NCBI RefSeq assembly: GCF_010015585.1
Contig: NW_022985080.1
Coordinates: forward strand, 219,788 to 283,787
Direction of reading: 5' to 3'
Source of the DNA: Eremomyces bilateralis CBS 781.70
Lineage: Eukaryota; Ascomycota; Dothideomycetes; Eremomycetales; Eremomycetaceae
Length of the DNA: 64,000 nt
Positions 45,007 to 57,296 of this stretch are shown here, one piece after another (within the stretch, counting starts at the first letter, position 1; each line of letters opens with the position of its first letter). A program made the position numbers and the translations under genes. The notes beneath the pieces are model-generated. The model was not told the DNA's origin. It did no database searches and worked only from the letters and a program-made list of their open reading frames with translations.

Positions 45007-45582
45007 TCACACTCCTTCCCTCACCTCCACCGACGTAACCACCACCCCTTCCATCCCGTCCTCCGCTCCAGTCTCCCCTACCCCCGCTAACGCCTTCCGC
45101 CTCAACTCCTCCAACACCCCTCTCAGATCCCTCACCCGCGCCTCTAACTCCCCAATCTCCCCCTCCTGCTCCTCCACGCTCCGCTCCACGTCCGGCAACG
45201 CCCTTACAGCCGCCCGCGCCCGCTGCAGCCGCACCTTCAACTCCGATGTCGCGGCCGCCAACTGATGGATCTCCAACGTCTCTCCCGCGGACGCGTCGGC
45301 GGTGGGCTGTGACCCTGTGGTTTGTGATGTCGCGTGTTGGGTTTGGCTTTGCGTGGCTAGCTGGGTTTGTGGGGTTGGGGCGGTCGTGGATGTGGCTGGC
45401 GCGGTTGTCGAGGGGTCTTTTGGGGGAGCGAGGCCGGAGGGGGTGGGGAGGATGCGGGCGAGGAGGGTGTGAAGAGATGGGATGATGTCGAAGAGGGCGG
45501 GATTGGGGAGGGAGGAGATGGGGTCGGGGGTGGATGGGTTGGGGGGGATGGAGAGGGGGGAGTCTTGGTGAGAGGTCGTCAT
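45007..45582 (-). CDS. MED9: Mediator subunit 9
   Basis: A subunit of the Mediator middle module, which links transcription factors to RNA polymerase II. Single exon, 191 residues. The diagnostic N-terminal helix is NPALFDIIPSLHTLLARIL (about 27-46), followed by a Thr/Gln/Pro-rich linker (ATSTTAPTPQTQLATQSQTQ). A long C-terminal coiled coil begins ETLEIHQLAAATSELKVRLQ and ends near LEELRRKAL. This short hydrophobic helix, disordered spacer and terminal coiled coil is the Med9 layout in filamentous fungi. The similarity is short, so confidence is moderate. The gene shows a strong C-to-G strand skew from codon choice. It shares a 409-bp divergent intergenic region with the phosphoglycerate mutase gene. 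Confidence 0.72.
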   Translation of the reverse strand: MTTSHQDSPLSIPPNPSTPDPISSLPNPALFDIIPSLHTLLARILPTPSGLAPPKDPSTTAPATSTTAPTPQTQLATQSQTQHATSQTTGSQPTADASAGETLEIHQLAAATSELKVRLQRARAAVRALPDVERSVEEQEGEIGELEARVRDLRGVLEELRRKALAGVGETGAEDGMEGVVVTSVEVREGV

Positions 45583-45991
45583 GTTGGAGGATGCGCCTCG
45601 TTGTGAGAGGCCAGTGGCTCAATGGAAAATGAGTACGGAGTATGATAAATTGGATTAGTCTCGTGTGGAGGAAAGGCTCAGTTGATGCTGATGTTTACTT
45701 TTTTCGTGGCTGGACAACCTGTAAAAATGACGTGGGGTTGATAGTTGTTGAGTCGGTGGTGGACGGTGGTGGGGTGTCACCGTGTCAATGGTGCAGATAT
45801 CTTTCGTCAATTGATGAGAGAGAAGCAATCTCAATCCCCGATTCTGTCCGATTGAGCGGAATTTCCAAGGTATTCTTCTGCTGTCAACCCGGTGGATTTC
45901 CGATTTCGTGTCAAAATCATTGGTCGTCTTGACATTTTTTCGTCATCAAGTCATACAGAAGCTTCATCTGCTGCGCAAGCTTACCTCAACA
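45583..45991. promoter_or_regulatory. Divergent promoter, MED9/phosphoglycerate mutase
   Basis: 409 bp between two divergent start codons. No specific site was recognised. Confidence 0.4.
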
Positions 45992-47832
45992 ATGGCTAAA
46001 GTTGATCAGAAAGCGGTTTTGAGTACGTTCAAGGATCCAATTGCTCGATATCCACCTCCGTATGTCGAAGGAACTTAGTGGCTGATTTCACTCTTAGTCG
46101 TCATCGATGGCTGGGGCGTACCCGTCGAATCCTCCCCTCCGGAGGGCGATGCGATTGCTGCCGCCGAAACCCCATATATGGACGATTTCGCCAAAGACGG
46201 CTCCAAAACCGCGCAAGGATATACTACGTTGGAGGCGTCTTCGAATGCTGTTGGTCTTCCGGAAGGTCTTATGGGCAACAGCGAGGTCGGCCATCTGAAC
46301 ATTGGCGCAGGACGAGTGGTGTGGCAGGATGTGCGTACGCGATATATGGATGCGTATTGAGCAGCAACTGACACTTCTCAGGTCGTTCGAATTGATATGA
46401 CCATCAAGAAGGGCTTGATGAACAAGGTCGATAACATCGTCAAGTCGTTCCAGCGTGCCAAGGATGGCAATGGTAGACTACATCTTCTTGGTCTGGTCTC
46501 GGATGGCGGAGTGGTATGCACCGGTCCTCGATATACGAACTGAACATGAGATTGACAGGGAACAGCACTCGCACATCAACCACCTCATCGCATTGCTTAA
46601 GGTAGCCAAAGAGATTGGCATTCCTAAAGTGTTCATCCACTTCTTCGGGGATGGCCGTGACACTGACCCCAAGTCCGGCGCTGGGCACATGAAGGACTTG
46701 ATCGCGAAGACCAAAGAGATCGGCCTTGGTGATATCGCGACTGTCGTTGGCCGCTACTACGTCATGGACCGTGACAAGCGATGGGACCGCGTGGAAGTTG
46801 GTATGAAGGGCATCGTTGTTGGCGAAGGAGAGCCGTCCGACGATCCTCTGAAGACGATTCAGGATCGATATGCCAAGGGTGAGACGGATGAGTTCTTGAC
46901 GCCCATCATTGTTGGTGGGGCTGAGCGAAGAGTGCAAGGCAAGTAACTATGATCAAGATCTGGCATGACTGTTACTGATCCTCATTCAGATGACGATACT
47001 CTCTTCTTCTTCAACTACCGCTCCGACCGCGTTCGTGAAGTCACGCAACTCCTCGGCGACTTCGACCGCTCGCCGAAGCCGGATTTCCCCTACCCCAAAA
47101 ACACCCAAGTCACGACCATGACGCAGTACAACGTCCGCTACAGCTTCCCCGTGGCTTTCCCACCGCAGCGCATGGACAACGTCCTGGCCGAGTGGCTCGC
47201 CAAACAGAACCTCAAGCAGTGCCACGTCGCCGAAACGGAGAAGTACGCCCACGTCACCTTCTTCTTCAACGGAGGCGTCGAGAAGCAGTTCGACGCCGAG
47301 GAGCGCGAGATGATCCCCAGCCCGAAGGTCGCGACCTACGATAAGCAGCCGAAGATGAGCGCCATGGCCGTCGCAGAGAAGCTCTGCGAGCGGATCGCGG
47401 AGGGCAAGTTCGAGTTCCTGATGAACAACTTCGCGCCGCCGGATATGGTGGGCCATACCGGTGTGTACGAGGCCGCCATCGTGGCCTGCGCGGAGACGGA
47501 CAAGGCGATTGGGAAGATTTACGACCAGTGCAAGAAGTCCGGATATGTCCTGTTCATCACCTCGGACCATGGGTAAGTTCTGCTGTATACTCTGTCCTGG
47601 ATCCTCACTGACCTTTTGCAGTAACGCGGAGGAAATGATCAACGAGAAAGGCACGCCGAAGACGTCTCACACCACGAACGAGGTGCCCTTCGTCATGGCC
47701 AACGCTCCCGAAGGGTGGAGCTTGAAGAAAACCGACGGCGTACTAGGCGATGTTGCGCCGACCCTCTTGGAATGTATGGGACTGGACACGCCCGCCGAGA
47801 TGGACGGACATAGCTTGCTTGTGAAACAATAG
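45992..47832 (+). CDS. Phosphoglycerate mutase, 2,3-BPG-independent
   Basis: Interconverts 3- and 2-phosphoglycerate in glycolysis through a phosphoserine intermediate, using two metal ions. Six exons (45992-46022, 46098-46330, 46382-46513, 46566-46938, 46990-47572, 47622-47832) give 520 residues, the family norm. Motifs are the metal site VIDGWG, the catalytic serine in [17 protein letters not shown] (about Ser72), [35 protein letters not shown] and the second metal site ITSDHGNAEEM. The fourth intron (46939-46989) has a GC donor in the consensus AG-GCAAGT and ends TTCAG; no GT donor keeps the frame. The first exon is only 31 nt. This is the alkaline-phosphatase-type enzyme used by many filamentous fungi, unlike the cofactor-dependent enzyme of yeasts. 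Confidence 0.95.
46939..46989 (+). other. GC-AG intron
   Basis: Donor GCAAGT after AAG, acceptor CATTCAG. It joins GTGCAAG to ATGACGATACTC and keeps [14 protein letters not shown] in frame. The nearby GTAACT donor would lead to a stop. Confidence 0.85.
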
Positions 47833-48310
47833 ACGAGCCGTTTCGGATAGCTGGTGAGCGATGACTGCGCTGCAAGGGTGAAATAGACCGCGCGGTACCG
47901 ATAAGTGAAAAGCAATTCATCTTATAGACATACATATGATTGGACGAGACAATGAAAGCTCAAGATCCATAGATTCGAGAAGTTTGCATCCCAGTGTCCT
48001 ACCCCTTCTCTCGTTGTTCTAATGTTGACGAAGACCTCCGTTTCTCTCCGTCGCGCCGAAGAGCAACAGCACGTCTTTCCTGATGCCTCCATCTGGACAT
48101 TCCCTGAAGGCTCAAGCGCGCGGGACAAAGTTCCGATCCAAATTTCTAACGTGCCAGCGCCATGATTAACCGTCATAGGCATAGAGGTTCCACAGTTAGA
48201 TAAACGCCGCAGTGTGGCTAGCAATCAAAGTTAGGTGAACATCTGGTCGAATTAATCCAGCTATTTGACATTAATCATCAGTCCATCACGTCTCCCACGA
48301 GACGATGGTT
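47833..48310. other. Convergent 3' region
   Basis: Lies between the 3' ends of the mutase and RecQ genes. No coding signal. Confidence 0.5.
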
Positions 48311-51300
48311 CTACATCGGCATCGTATCTATTCTCGCCTTGGATCCTTGCGGCTCATTGGATCGCTTCCTTGAGCGCCCTTGTTTCCCCCCATCGGAATT
48401 TCTGTACCCCTTGCTCGTCTTCTTTCCCTTCCAGTTGCTCTTGCCTTTTGAACCCCTGCCCTTGGAAACGATTCGGGGTCGCGAGGTCACGCTGGATACT
48501 TTCCGTCCCTGCCCACGCGCGGCTCCTCCACCCCCGGTGAACTCGGCCTGCTTCTTTGGAAGCGGGCGAGATGGGCCGGCGGTTTCGGTGTGGAAGAAAC
48601 GAGAAAGCGACGGCTCGACGGAATCGTTCGTCTCTGTGACGCTGGCTTCGTCATCGGTGTTTACGGGACGCAGATCGTCCAAGTCCATGTCTCCCCACTC
48701 TCCGGGGTCATAAGGATCATCGTGATCGTGAGGGTCATGAGAGTCATGAGAGTCATCCAGATCATCGGAGACGAGATCTATCACGTGCCGATGGTTCGGA
48801 TCGAAGACCTCGTCATCCTCCCCAGCGGTATGCGGATCGCTCATGGCCTCTTCGTAGCTCCGTTTCGCGCGAGTAATCAAGGCCAGGAACCGCTCTCCAA
48901 ACCGCTCGACCATTCGTGGTTCAATTCCGGGAATGCGAAGAAGGTCGTCCTGGGATCGGGGGAATCGGATCGCCATGTGTCGAAGCACGGTGTCCGAGAA
49001 CGGAACCACACGCAAGTCTTTCTCGATCACCAGATTCCTACAGAGTTTTCCTGCCTCCTCAACGAACTCGTCCGCGTATAGGCGGTGGATGTCGTTGAGC
49101 CGGCCCATCTGGTCGTCTGCGGTGATCGGATCGCCCAAGCGAGGTTCGACTGCATACTCTTGTCTTCCGGCCACACGGATGGGCTCGAAACCGTCCGAAT
49201 CTTGGTCCTCTTCGGTATCTTCATCGCCCACCACGAAAGAGTTCCGCGCGTAACCGTTGGGATGGAAGCTCATGTCGTCATCGGAGTCCTCCCTCTCCGC
49301 CGCTTTTGGTGCCTTGCGCTTTGGCTTCGGCCGAACGGGGGAAGAAACGTTGGTTGATGCTGGCACACCCCGTACTCCGGTAGCAAGGGACTTTGGTGCT
49401 GTGGCTTCGGACCCCTTGGGCATTGTCGAGACTTCAACGTCGAGAAGAACGCGTTGGTTGCCGCTGACGATATCGTGATACTTGGGGCCAGGCTGTGATA
49501 CCGTAAGCACATGCACATATGTTAGAACGAATCTGTACGTACCTCTATGTACTGCAGCACAATTTTGCCCTTGCGAGGGATCTTGACCGTCTTTTGCTTG
49601 TCCTCAATGGCATCCATAATGCGAAGTCTCTGTACAAGCCGCTCTCCCACAGTTCGAACCAAGTCTTTACCCGCACCGAAGCCCTGGATCTGATCCCATC
49701 CGTTTGACTTGACCTTGGGGGTCGCTTTGCCTTGAAACACATCTAGACATTGCACCAATGTCAGGTTGTCTTCAGCGCCTCGACTGACTATCATCAACGC
49801 AGCTTTCGCATACTCAGTCAAGTCTCGCGATTCTCGCTTTGTTTTTCTTCGGCAATTGTCGCAAGACCTATTGCAGAGCTCTGCATGGAAAACCTCATCG
49901 AAATACCGCAACACATCGACGCGACGGCAGTCTATGATGTTTTCACAGTACTGTACCACTGCACGTAGTTTTTCAAGCTGAAGCTGCTTCTGTTCATAAG
50001 ACCCAGAATCGCCGTCCTTGATCATCATTGCTAAAGTCGGCGCATCTTGATAACCGTAATAGAGATAGCAGCCTGACTTGCGATTGTCTCGTCCAGCGCG
50101 ACCCGTCTCCTGGTAATAGCCTTCAAGACTCTTGGGAATGGAGTGATGGATGACAAATCGTACATCTGGTTTGTCTATGCCCATACCGAAGGCAATGGTC
50201 GCGACGATGACCTTGTACCGGCCCGATTGCCACGCCATTTGGACCCGTCTTCGGTCGGAACTGTCCATACCGGCATGGTAATGAGTCGCTGCGATGTTAT
50301 ACGGCCGCGATGCCAGGCTTTTCGCAAGGGATTCGCAATTCTTCCGGGACAGGCAGTACACTATCCCGCATTTGCCGGGGTATGTGACACAGATGAGTTC
50401 AGCAATGCTCTCCAGCGCTGCTGGGAGGGATGTCTTCTTCCGCACCTCGTACGACAGATTCGGCCGGTTGAAGCTCTGTCTGAACGTCTCGCAACTTTCC
50501 ATTGACAAATGGATCTTTACGTCCGCCTCAACTTGCTTGGTAGCGGTGGCAGTGAGAGCCATTAATGGGACACCTGGAAAGTTTTCTCGAGTCTGGCCAA
50601 GCGACTTATAGTCCGGCCGAAAGTCATGACCCCATTGACTGACGCAGTGGGCCTCGTCAATGACAATCCGTGCAAGGCACTTCCGACTATGCATCGATTT
50701 CACTGTACTGATGAATCCCTGGTTGAGACTCACCATTTCCGGCGTGACATAAAGAATTTGAATATCCTTCGCCGGGTTCGGGCCTGACAAGGACGCATAG
50801 ATCTGTCTCTTTTCATCTTTCGTTTTGTCGCTCGAGAGGAGATCCGCTTTGATTTTGCGTGCTTTCAGGTGCATGACCTGATCCTCCATTAAACTCAGAA
50901 GGGGCGAGACCACGAGGGTCACTCCTCGGGTAGCGCCGCTGGCGATGATTGCGGGTAATTGATAACACAGAGATTTTCCGCCTCCGGTGGGCATCAAGAC
51001 GAACACATCTTTCCCAGCAAGGGTGGAATTGATTGCTTCCAGTTGATTCGGTCGAAACCCGGTAAGCCCGAATATTTCGAACATCGCATGTTTTACGTCC
51101 TCCGACCACGGATAGTTCATTCCCTGCAGGTCCTGGCGTTTAGAAGAACTCGGGGATTTGACCTTGGCTTTCCCTTTCGAACCTCTGTCGGTAGAAGGCG
51201 GTGGTTCAAGGCGATTCCCAGATGTATCACCAAACACCTCTCGGCCTCCTTGATACTCCCCTTCATTGGGTTGATAGCGACCGTCGTTGTCTAAGTTCGG

Positions 51301-53160
51301 AGCCCCTCCATCGAAAGCATTAAAGTATGACCCATCTCCGTCGTGTCTCATCGGGGGACTTGCCATATTACTTTGGAAGTTCGTGTTCCGGGCTGATGGA
51401 ATGCGTTTTTCTTGTTCGAGTCTTTCGAAATTGAGGTCGTCATCGTCCCAATCCATATCCTCGTCCACTTCGGCTATTGGGGCCGAGTGACGTTGCTCTT
51501 GAGAGCCTCGTATAGCAAGCTCCATTGACTGTCCTCGATATTGGGTCTGGTCCACCCGTTCTGAGAATGACCTCTGAAATGTGGGTACTGGATTCGTAGG
51601 GACTGGGACTGGTGCTTGGGTGGATGCAACCACGACTTTCGATGGGGGAGTATCCGAGATTGGTACCTGGAGTCCTGCTTTTACCTGATCATACAACTCT
51701 GTTACATGGAGTAAATGGAGGATCTCGTTTTTCTGGGCGAGAATCGACGTCGTAACGCATTCATTCTCATCGAGCAATGAGAAGAACATGGACTTCTCTT
51801 GCCCTCGGTCCACAGCTTGCATGATGCTCGCCTTGAGTTCCGCTTTCTTGTGTAGACCCTCCGTAATTTCTTTCCGTAGGCGATTCAGCCTTGCCCACGG
51901 CGCTTTCTTCTGGTTAGCAACGTTCAATCGCTGCCGTAGCACGAGCGGGATTTCCGTGGCGGCTTCATTTCCCTCGAAGTGGCCCATTATTTCTAAACGA
52001 ATAGCGTCTGTATTCGCAGAAGCTGCGGTGATAATCGGATCCAGCTTCTCCTGAGGCCATTTCAAGAACGCCTTGACGACACTACCGTCTATATCAGACA
52101 TCGGGATCCGGTCCTGAGGAACATCGGACTGCGGGAGTGGGTGGGATGACCCTGGCTCTCGAAAGTATTGCGATAGGCTGGGTTGAGCATGCTGAACCTG
52201 GGACCTGATTACAGGACTTGTGGATGGAACCATTGCAGGGTTTGGCTCAGGTTCGCCACGCGATTGAAATCCGTCATCATTCTCCGGTGTTTGTTCCCGC
52301 CGCTTTCGTATCGGGGAGCCGCCCTCTACATCTGGCGTGTGTGGTCGAGGAGAACGACAACGGGCCTGAGTGTGTGGTATCCTCGACGACATATTTGGAA
52401 GGCGAAAGGCTGGTCCATTGCTCTGAAGGCGAGGTTTTTCACCCTGTTGGTTCTGAGGCTCCAAGTCGGACCGAGACCCCGAATAGCCCGAATCCTCCCC
52501 AGCATCGAGGAGGTCTTCAATCGGAGCAAATTTTTCATCAGAGCGCTTCACCAGCACCCTTGTGGAGGCCGGAATGAGATCTTGGGATGTGCGAGCCTTC
52601 TTCACGATCAAATCACTTCCGCTATCGCTCTTTCGCTTGTTTCCCGTTGACGGTCTCTTCGTCTCCGTATCCTTATCCCCAGTAAGATCGATCGACTGGA
52701 TATCGGAAGAAAGGGTCTTGAACGGTGTGTTGTAGTTTGAACCGCCCAAGTCCGGGTATTTGACAGACTGTTCTGGGTTGCGAGGTGTGGGAGAAGGTTG
52801 TGCATGGGGTCTCTCCTCGGAGTGGCCCAGCGTATGTTGGACTAGCAGCTTCGGTTTCGGAGTCAAATTCGGGTCGTATCTCAATCTCGCCATTTCCTGT
52901 CCGGTCTCTTCGACAGCTTGATTCGCTGTTGGTCCGACGGGCTCGAGAATAGCATCCTCACCCTGGTTAACCGGTACCAAATTGGAGAGCGGTGTTCTAG
53001 AAGGCTCAAACGGAGCTCCTGATAAGACGGAAGCGGGTTCTTGGGAGTTGCTCGTCGACCCAGTCGTCGTCTCAGCAAGTGGCAAGTCGAGATGGCGGGG
53101 AGAGTAGGGCTTTGCTCGGAGTAACCAAGAGAGATGTTCTTGAAGGTTATTGCGAGACAT
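48311..53160 (-). CDS. RecQ/BLM-type DNA helicase (Sgs1/MusN/QDE-3)
   Basis: A 3'-5' helicase that resolves recombination intermediates and protects stalled forks; the Neurospora homologue QDE-3 also acts in quelling. Two exons (53160-49543, 49492-48311) give 1599 residues. The first 680 residues are disordered, as in other BLM/Sgs1 proteins. The helicase core has FGLTGFRPNQLEAINSTLAG, Walker A MPTGGGKSLCYQLPA (about 725), the DEAH box IVIDEAHCVSQWGHDFRPDY (about 833), TATATKQV and motif VI YYQETGRAGRDN. The RQC zinc cysteines are in CNRSCDNCRRK, followed by a winged helix interrupted by the intron. An HRDC domain lies at about 1320-1410 (RLYADEFVEEAGKL, then FPRSQDDLLRIPGI). The tail is an Asp/His-rich repeat (DSHDSHDPHDHDD) followed by a basic nuclear signal. 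The start ATG is the first in frame. Confidence 0.95.
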
Positions 53161-53819
53161 CGACGCAAAGCATATTTAGACGATGTATCCGGGGGGGTTC
53201 CTCATCGTTGGCAATGTCTCTCTGGAGTTAGTTATCGTCATGGATGCCTTGAGAAATGCTCTGACTGTTGTGTAAAACAGCCTGGAGGAACTGAGGTCGC
53301 TCGGCCGTGGCGCGACACGAGGCGCGTCCAGGCGATGGGCCAATCAGCGACTCGGAACAGCTCGGTGTAACAACTAGTCCTATTATGGACTAGCTGATAA
53401 CAGAAATATTGACCCCTGGGTCATGCGATGCATTTGCAAAACAGCAACATAAACCAATAAAGTCCATTAAATTCAGATTTAGTACAACAATACCTGTTTT
53501 ACTAAGTCGATGCTGCTCCCAGTGGCTATTGGCCTCGAAGCTAATTGAAACACTGGGATAGGCATTAATATTAGTAAGCAGTCGTAATCGCCTTTCGCCC
53601 TTGTCGATCGACGATGATCATGGACGAAGTAATTATGCAATATTACGCAGTCTTAAAGTCAATCTGAATAAGGGGGTATTTTTCGTCTTATATACTGGTA
53701 CCAAAACCAGTACTATCAACAAGATATCTTATCACCCACCGCTATGAACAGAGAATGCGTATTCCATGATCTAGATCCTAGATGACCAATTCCCTCCATA
53801 TATCCAATAAACCTACGTA
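53161..53819. other. Intergenic, RecQ upstream
   Basis: Upstream of the helicase and downstream of the flavoprotein gene. AT-rich from 53390; no coding signal. Confidence 0.5.
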
Positions 53820-55546
53820 TCACTTCTTCCTCACCATATCTTCCACCGCAACATATGCAAACGTCATCGCCGGCCCCAACGTGCTTCCCGCCCCCGCATA
53901 CTCCCTTCCCATCACCGACGCCGAGCTATTCCCCACCGCGTACAGACCCTCAATCACACCCCCATCATCCCTCAACGCCCGCGCCCACTCGTCCGTCAAC
54001 ACCCCTCCCTTCGTCCCCAGATCGCCCGGGTGGATCTTCACCGCGCTGAACGGTCCCTTCTCGATGGTCCCAAGGTTCGGGTTCGGCTTCACAGCCGGAT
54101 CGCCGAAAAACCGATTGTATGCGCTACCACCGCGCTCGTAGTCTTCGTCGACGCCGGCGACCGCCATGGTGTTGAAGTGCTTGACGGTATCGAGGAGGCC
54201 GGCGGCGTCGATGTCGAGTTTCTTCGCGAGGGATTCCAAGGTGTCCGCTTGCGTAACGAACCCGGACTCTAGGGTTTCCTCGGAGAGCTTCCCCGGAGAT
54301 ATTCCGGCGAGGATATAACGTTTCCGGAAGCGCGCGTCCACGATCATGTAGGCAGGGATAGCTGGGGTGGTACGGTTGCGCTCGTACATGTCATGGCAGA
54401 AGGTGGTGTATGATTGCGCTTCGTTGGTGAAGCGCCTCCCCCCTTTATCGACGATGATGGAGTAGGGGAGTGCGCGCTCGTATTGTGTCCAGTTGGACTG
54501 GCCGGTCATCGGGTTGACAATCACGGGGCCCCACCAGGAGTCGTCCATGAGTGCTGTCGCGGCTCCGATATCGATCGCGGCGGTGATGGCGTCGCCCATG
54601 TCGTTGTTGGGAGGCACTACGGTCCAGTCAGCGGTGATGGGGGCTTCTTGGTATTTCTGTCGCATCTTTGCGTTGCGGGCGAAGCCTCCCGCGGCGAGGA
54701 TGACCCCTTTCTTTGCTTTGACGTGGACTAGGGCTCCGTCGTGCTCGACCGTGGCGCCGGTTACCTTGCCATTTTCAACGGTCAGCCTTTTCATGGGGGA
54801 GTCAGTCCAGATCGGTGTGTTTTTCTCCAGGTTTATATGCAAAAGCTGTCCGGCTAGGGTGCCTCCCATAGTTACAATAGCACGACCAAGCAGCTTGGAG
54901 CTTAGTCGCCGCCAACCGAAGATTTTCAGTGCCATCAGCATCCCCTCCAGAGAGCTTAACGCGCGAAACAACGTTTTAGCCTCAAACGTGTGCAAAGGCA
55001 TGGTCGCCATCCTCGGGTTGGAACTCAGCTTCCCCTTCCAGGATCCCAGCTTATTCAAATCGAACCGATCCCCTTCGATACTTCTCCCACCCGCCATCCC
55101 GCCAGGCAAATTTGGATAATAGTCCGGATACCCCGTCGTCGGGACCCAACGAAAACCTTCTCCGGCCAAGAACCCGATCATCTTCGGGCCGTTCTCCAGA
55201 AACGCCAACTTCCGTTCTCGCGTGGACGCCGGCCCGGCATCGCCGATTAACGCCTCCATGTATTTCAGCGCTTCTTCGATGCTATCCTGCACACCTGGAT
55301 GGAGACCTGAGTTCGGGATCCAGAGTCCGCCGCCGGAGTACCCGGTGGTACCGCCGATTCGGGAGGCTTTCTCGACGATGAGCGGGGAGAGTCCATGGTG
55401 CTTCGCGCGGAGAGCAGCGGTCATGGCGGCGCCGCCGGAGCCGATGATGAGGAGGTCGGTCTCGACATTCTTGCCTGCGGGAGGGGTCGCGACGGAGGCG
55501 AAGGGCCTTGGGTGGGATATCTCACTGGTTGGAGTGAGCCTTCCAT
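53820..55546 (-). CDS. FAD-dependent 3-ketosteroid dehydrogenase-like protein
   Basis: A flavoprotein of the FAD_binding_2/fumarate-reductase-like superfamily, closest by motif to 3-ketosteroid-delta1-dehydrogenases, which desaturate steroid ring A. The first Met in the long frame (55424) would cut off the FAD site. Reading from ATG 55546, an intron of 56 nt (55525-55470, GTGAGA to GCAAG) joins MEGSLQP to NVETDLLIIGSGGAAMTAAL in frame, giving 556 residues. The dinucleotide motif is IIGSGGAAMTAAL. Others are GGTTGYSGGGLWIPNSG, KKGVILAAGGFARN and the C-terminal GLYAVGNSSASVMGREYAGAG, then STLGPAMTFAYVA. The C-terminal block and the GGxW motif are typical of KstD-like enzymes. The substrate is unknown; many fungal members are secondary-metabolism or catabolic enzymes. 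A stronger CAG acceptor 5 nt upstream would break the frame. Confidence 0.85.
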
Positions 55547-57296
55547 GACCAATGGAACCAACGATAGACCAATGAGTGGTAGATGTCGGTATGTAACTTA
55601 AAGGATTATACCTCCTCCACCTGGTACTATTGAAGAAATGGGAGTACTAAAGGAGATAGACTCGAGAGGACAACATGAAGAAAGCACGAGTATTTAATAC
55701 AGAATCTTGATACATCCGTGCCATAAATAATGATCTTGAACACCTACCCTTTCGCCCCCAACACCCGTACCCTCTTACATGTCGAAGCAGGCCTGATAGT
55801 ATATAGGGTCCTCCCGAATTTATTTGAAGTCGCACAGCCAAGACAAGTGACGCGCCGAATCAATAAAGCCATGGTGACAAGAAAAGAATGTAGAGACTCC
55901 CAATAGCGAAACACAACTGACTCAAAGGAAAGAATAGCAGAACCGAAGGGAAAAGTCTAATCATGATCATCTAGAGACGCCACCACCTCTTAAGGGATTC
56001 CGCCCCTATGAATGAGATGAAGGAGCATACTCGGCAGGAGGAACGGTTGTGCCAGCGCATTGGTGAGGCCGTGAGGGGTACCTATGAAGCTTAGCATCGA
56101 TTTGTGCTCACCTCCCTTACCTTGTTGTTTGTTGGTCCTGGCTGCTATTACACAGATGTCGAATATGCATAAATTCCCGTCGTCTCGGATGCGAGGTTCC
56201 AATGCCGGCCTACCCCCTGTTGGACTGGTGAAGTTCATTAATGTTATTGGTAGTGGAAAGGGTTGGCGATATGGTCAATGCATGAGACACATGTGATGAA
56301 CTGATGACTGATAACAGCTGAACCAGGGTCTGTAACCACGATGCCGAACAGAACAGAACAGACCTGATGACGATGTGCGACAAGCAAAATCACGTGCAGC
56401 AGCACTAAACCAGCCACCTCCAGCCACCTCCTCCTTCCCCGGGCTCTGCTGTCCCGCGCTCTCTCACTGTACTGTTGCCAGGAATCCGGAACACCCAAGA
56501 GACCAACGAGCCAACGGGCAAACAAACGTCACCGTCACCTTCTACGTCAACCGCCCAACCTCTGCGGAGCGATCGTATATCGATCACTTTCAATCGTCTT
56601 ATTTCTTGTTCTCTTCACTCTCCCTCCTCAGCAGGAAGAAGTAATTCCACTCGCTCACTTTACCACTTCCTACTACCTCCCCCCTCGTCATCGCCCTGCC
56701 AACCACTCACCCACCCCACGACGTCTGTGTCCCGCACTTCCGAGCCGCCCACTGACGTGTCGCACCCGGATTTATCATTTTCTTCGAGTCGCAACCCACC
56801 GCATCCCCTCGCGCAACCGCTGGAATTCGCCCACGATATCACTTCCGCCTTGTCGCGTCGTCCTGCACCTAGCAACCTACGCGGCACCGTTCCTGGCACA
56901 AGGAGGGATCGAATTGAACGCAGTGACGTCGAGGTGCATGAGAGGGTGACACGAAGGGAGTCGGGATTGGTTATTTCTAGTGTGAGAGTTGGCGTTGCAC
57001 GACATCCTGTGGCGTTTTCGGCGATTGGGTCGCAGATATATAAGAGTGTCGTGAACCGCGATCTGGGGACGCGATCTTGCGGATGCGGTAATTCGGGGAG
57101 GGAAGAAAGCATCAGAAAAAGATTGTGGGAATATGCGACGACCTTCGACTTTACACGAGCAACCCACTTTCGTTTCGAGACATTGTTGAACATCCAACAG
57201 CCGCAACGAACGCTTTGAACGCGACGAGATAAAGACTCCTCGACATCCCCTTTCCACCCCATCTCAACTTCCAAACGAACCCCCAATCCACCCACC
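55547..57296. other. Divergent intergenic, about 1.75 kb
   Basis: Lies between the flavoprotein and the membrane-protein gene. A plus-strand open frame at 56475-57218 (247 codons) is Ser/Pro/Arg-rich, ends 79 bp before the next start and has no motif; I take it as leader or promoter DNA. The last 60 bp before 57297 are C-rich. Confidence 0.4.

Noticed and set aside
56475-57218. 247-codon plus-strand open frame
   Set aside because: Low-complexity Ser/Pro/Arg composition, open in the opposite strand as well, no motif, and it ends just before the next gene. More likely leader/promoter DNA.
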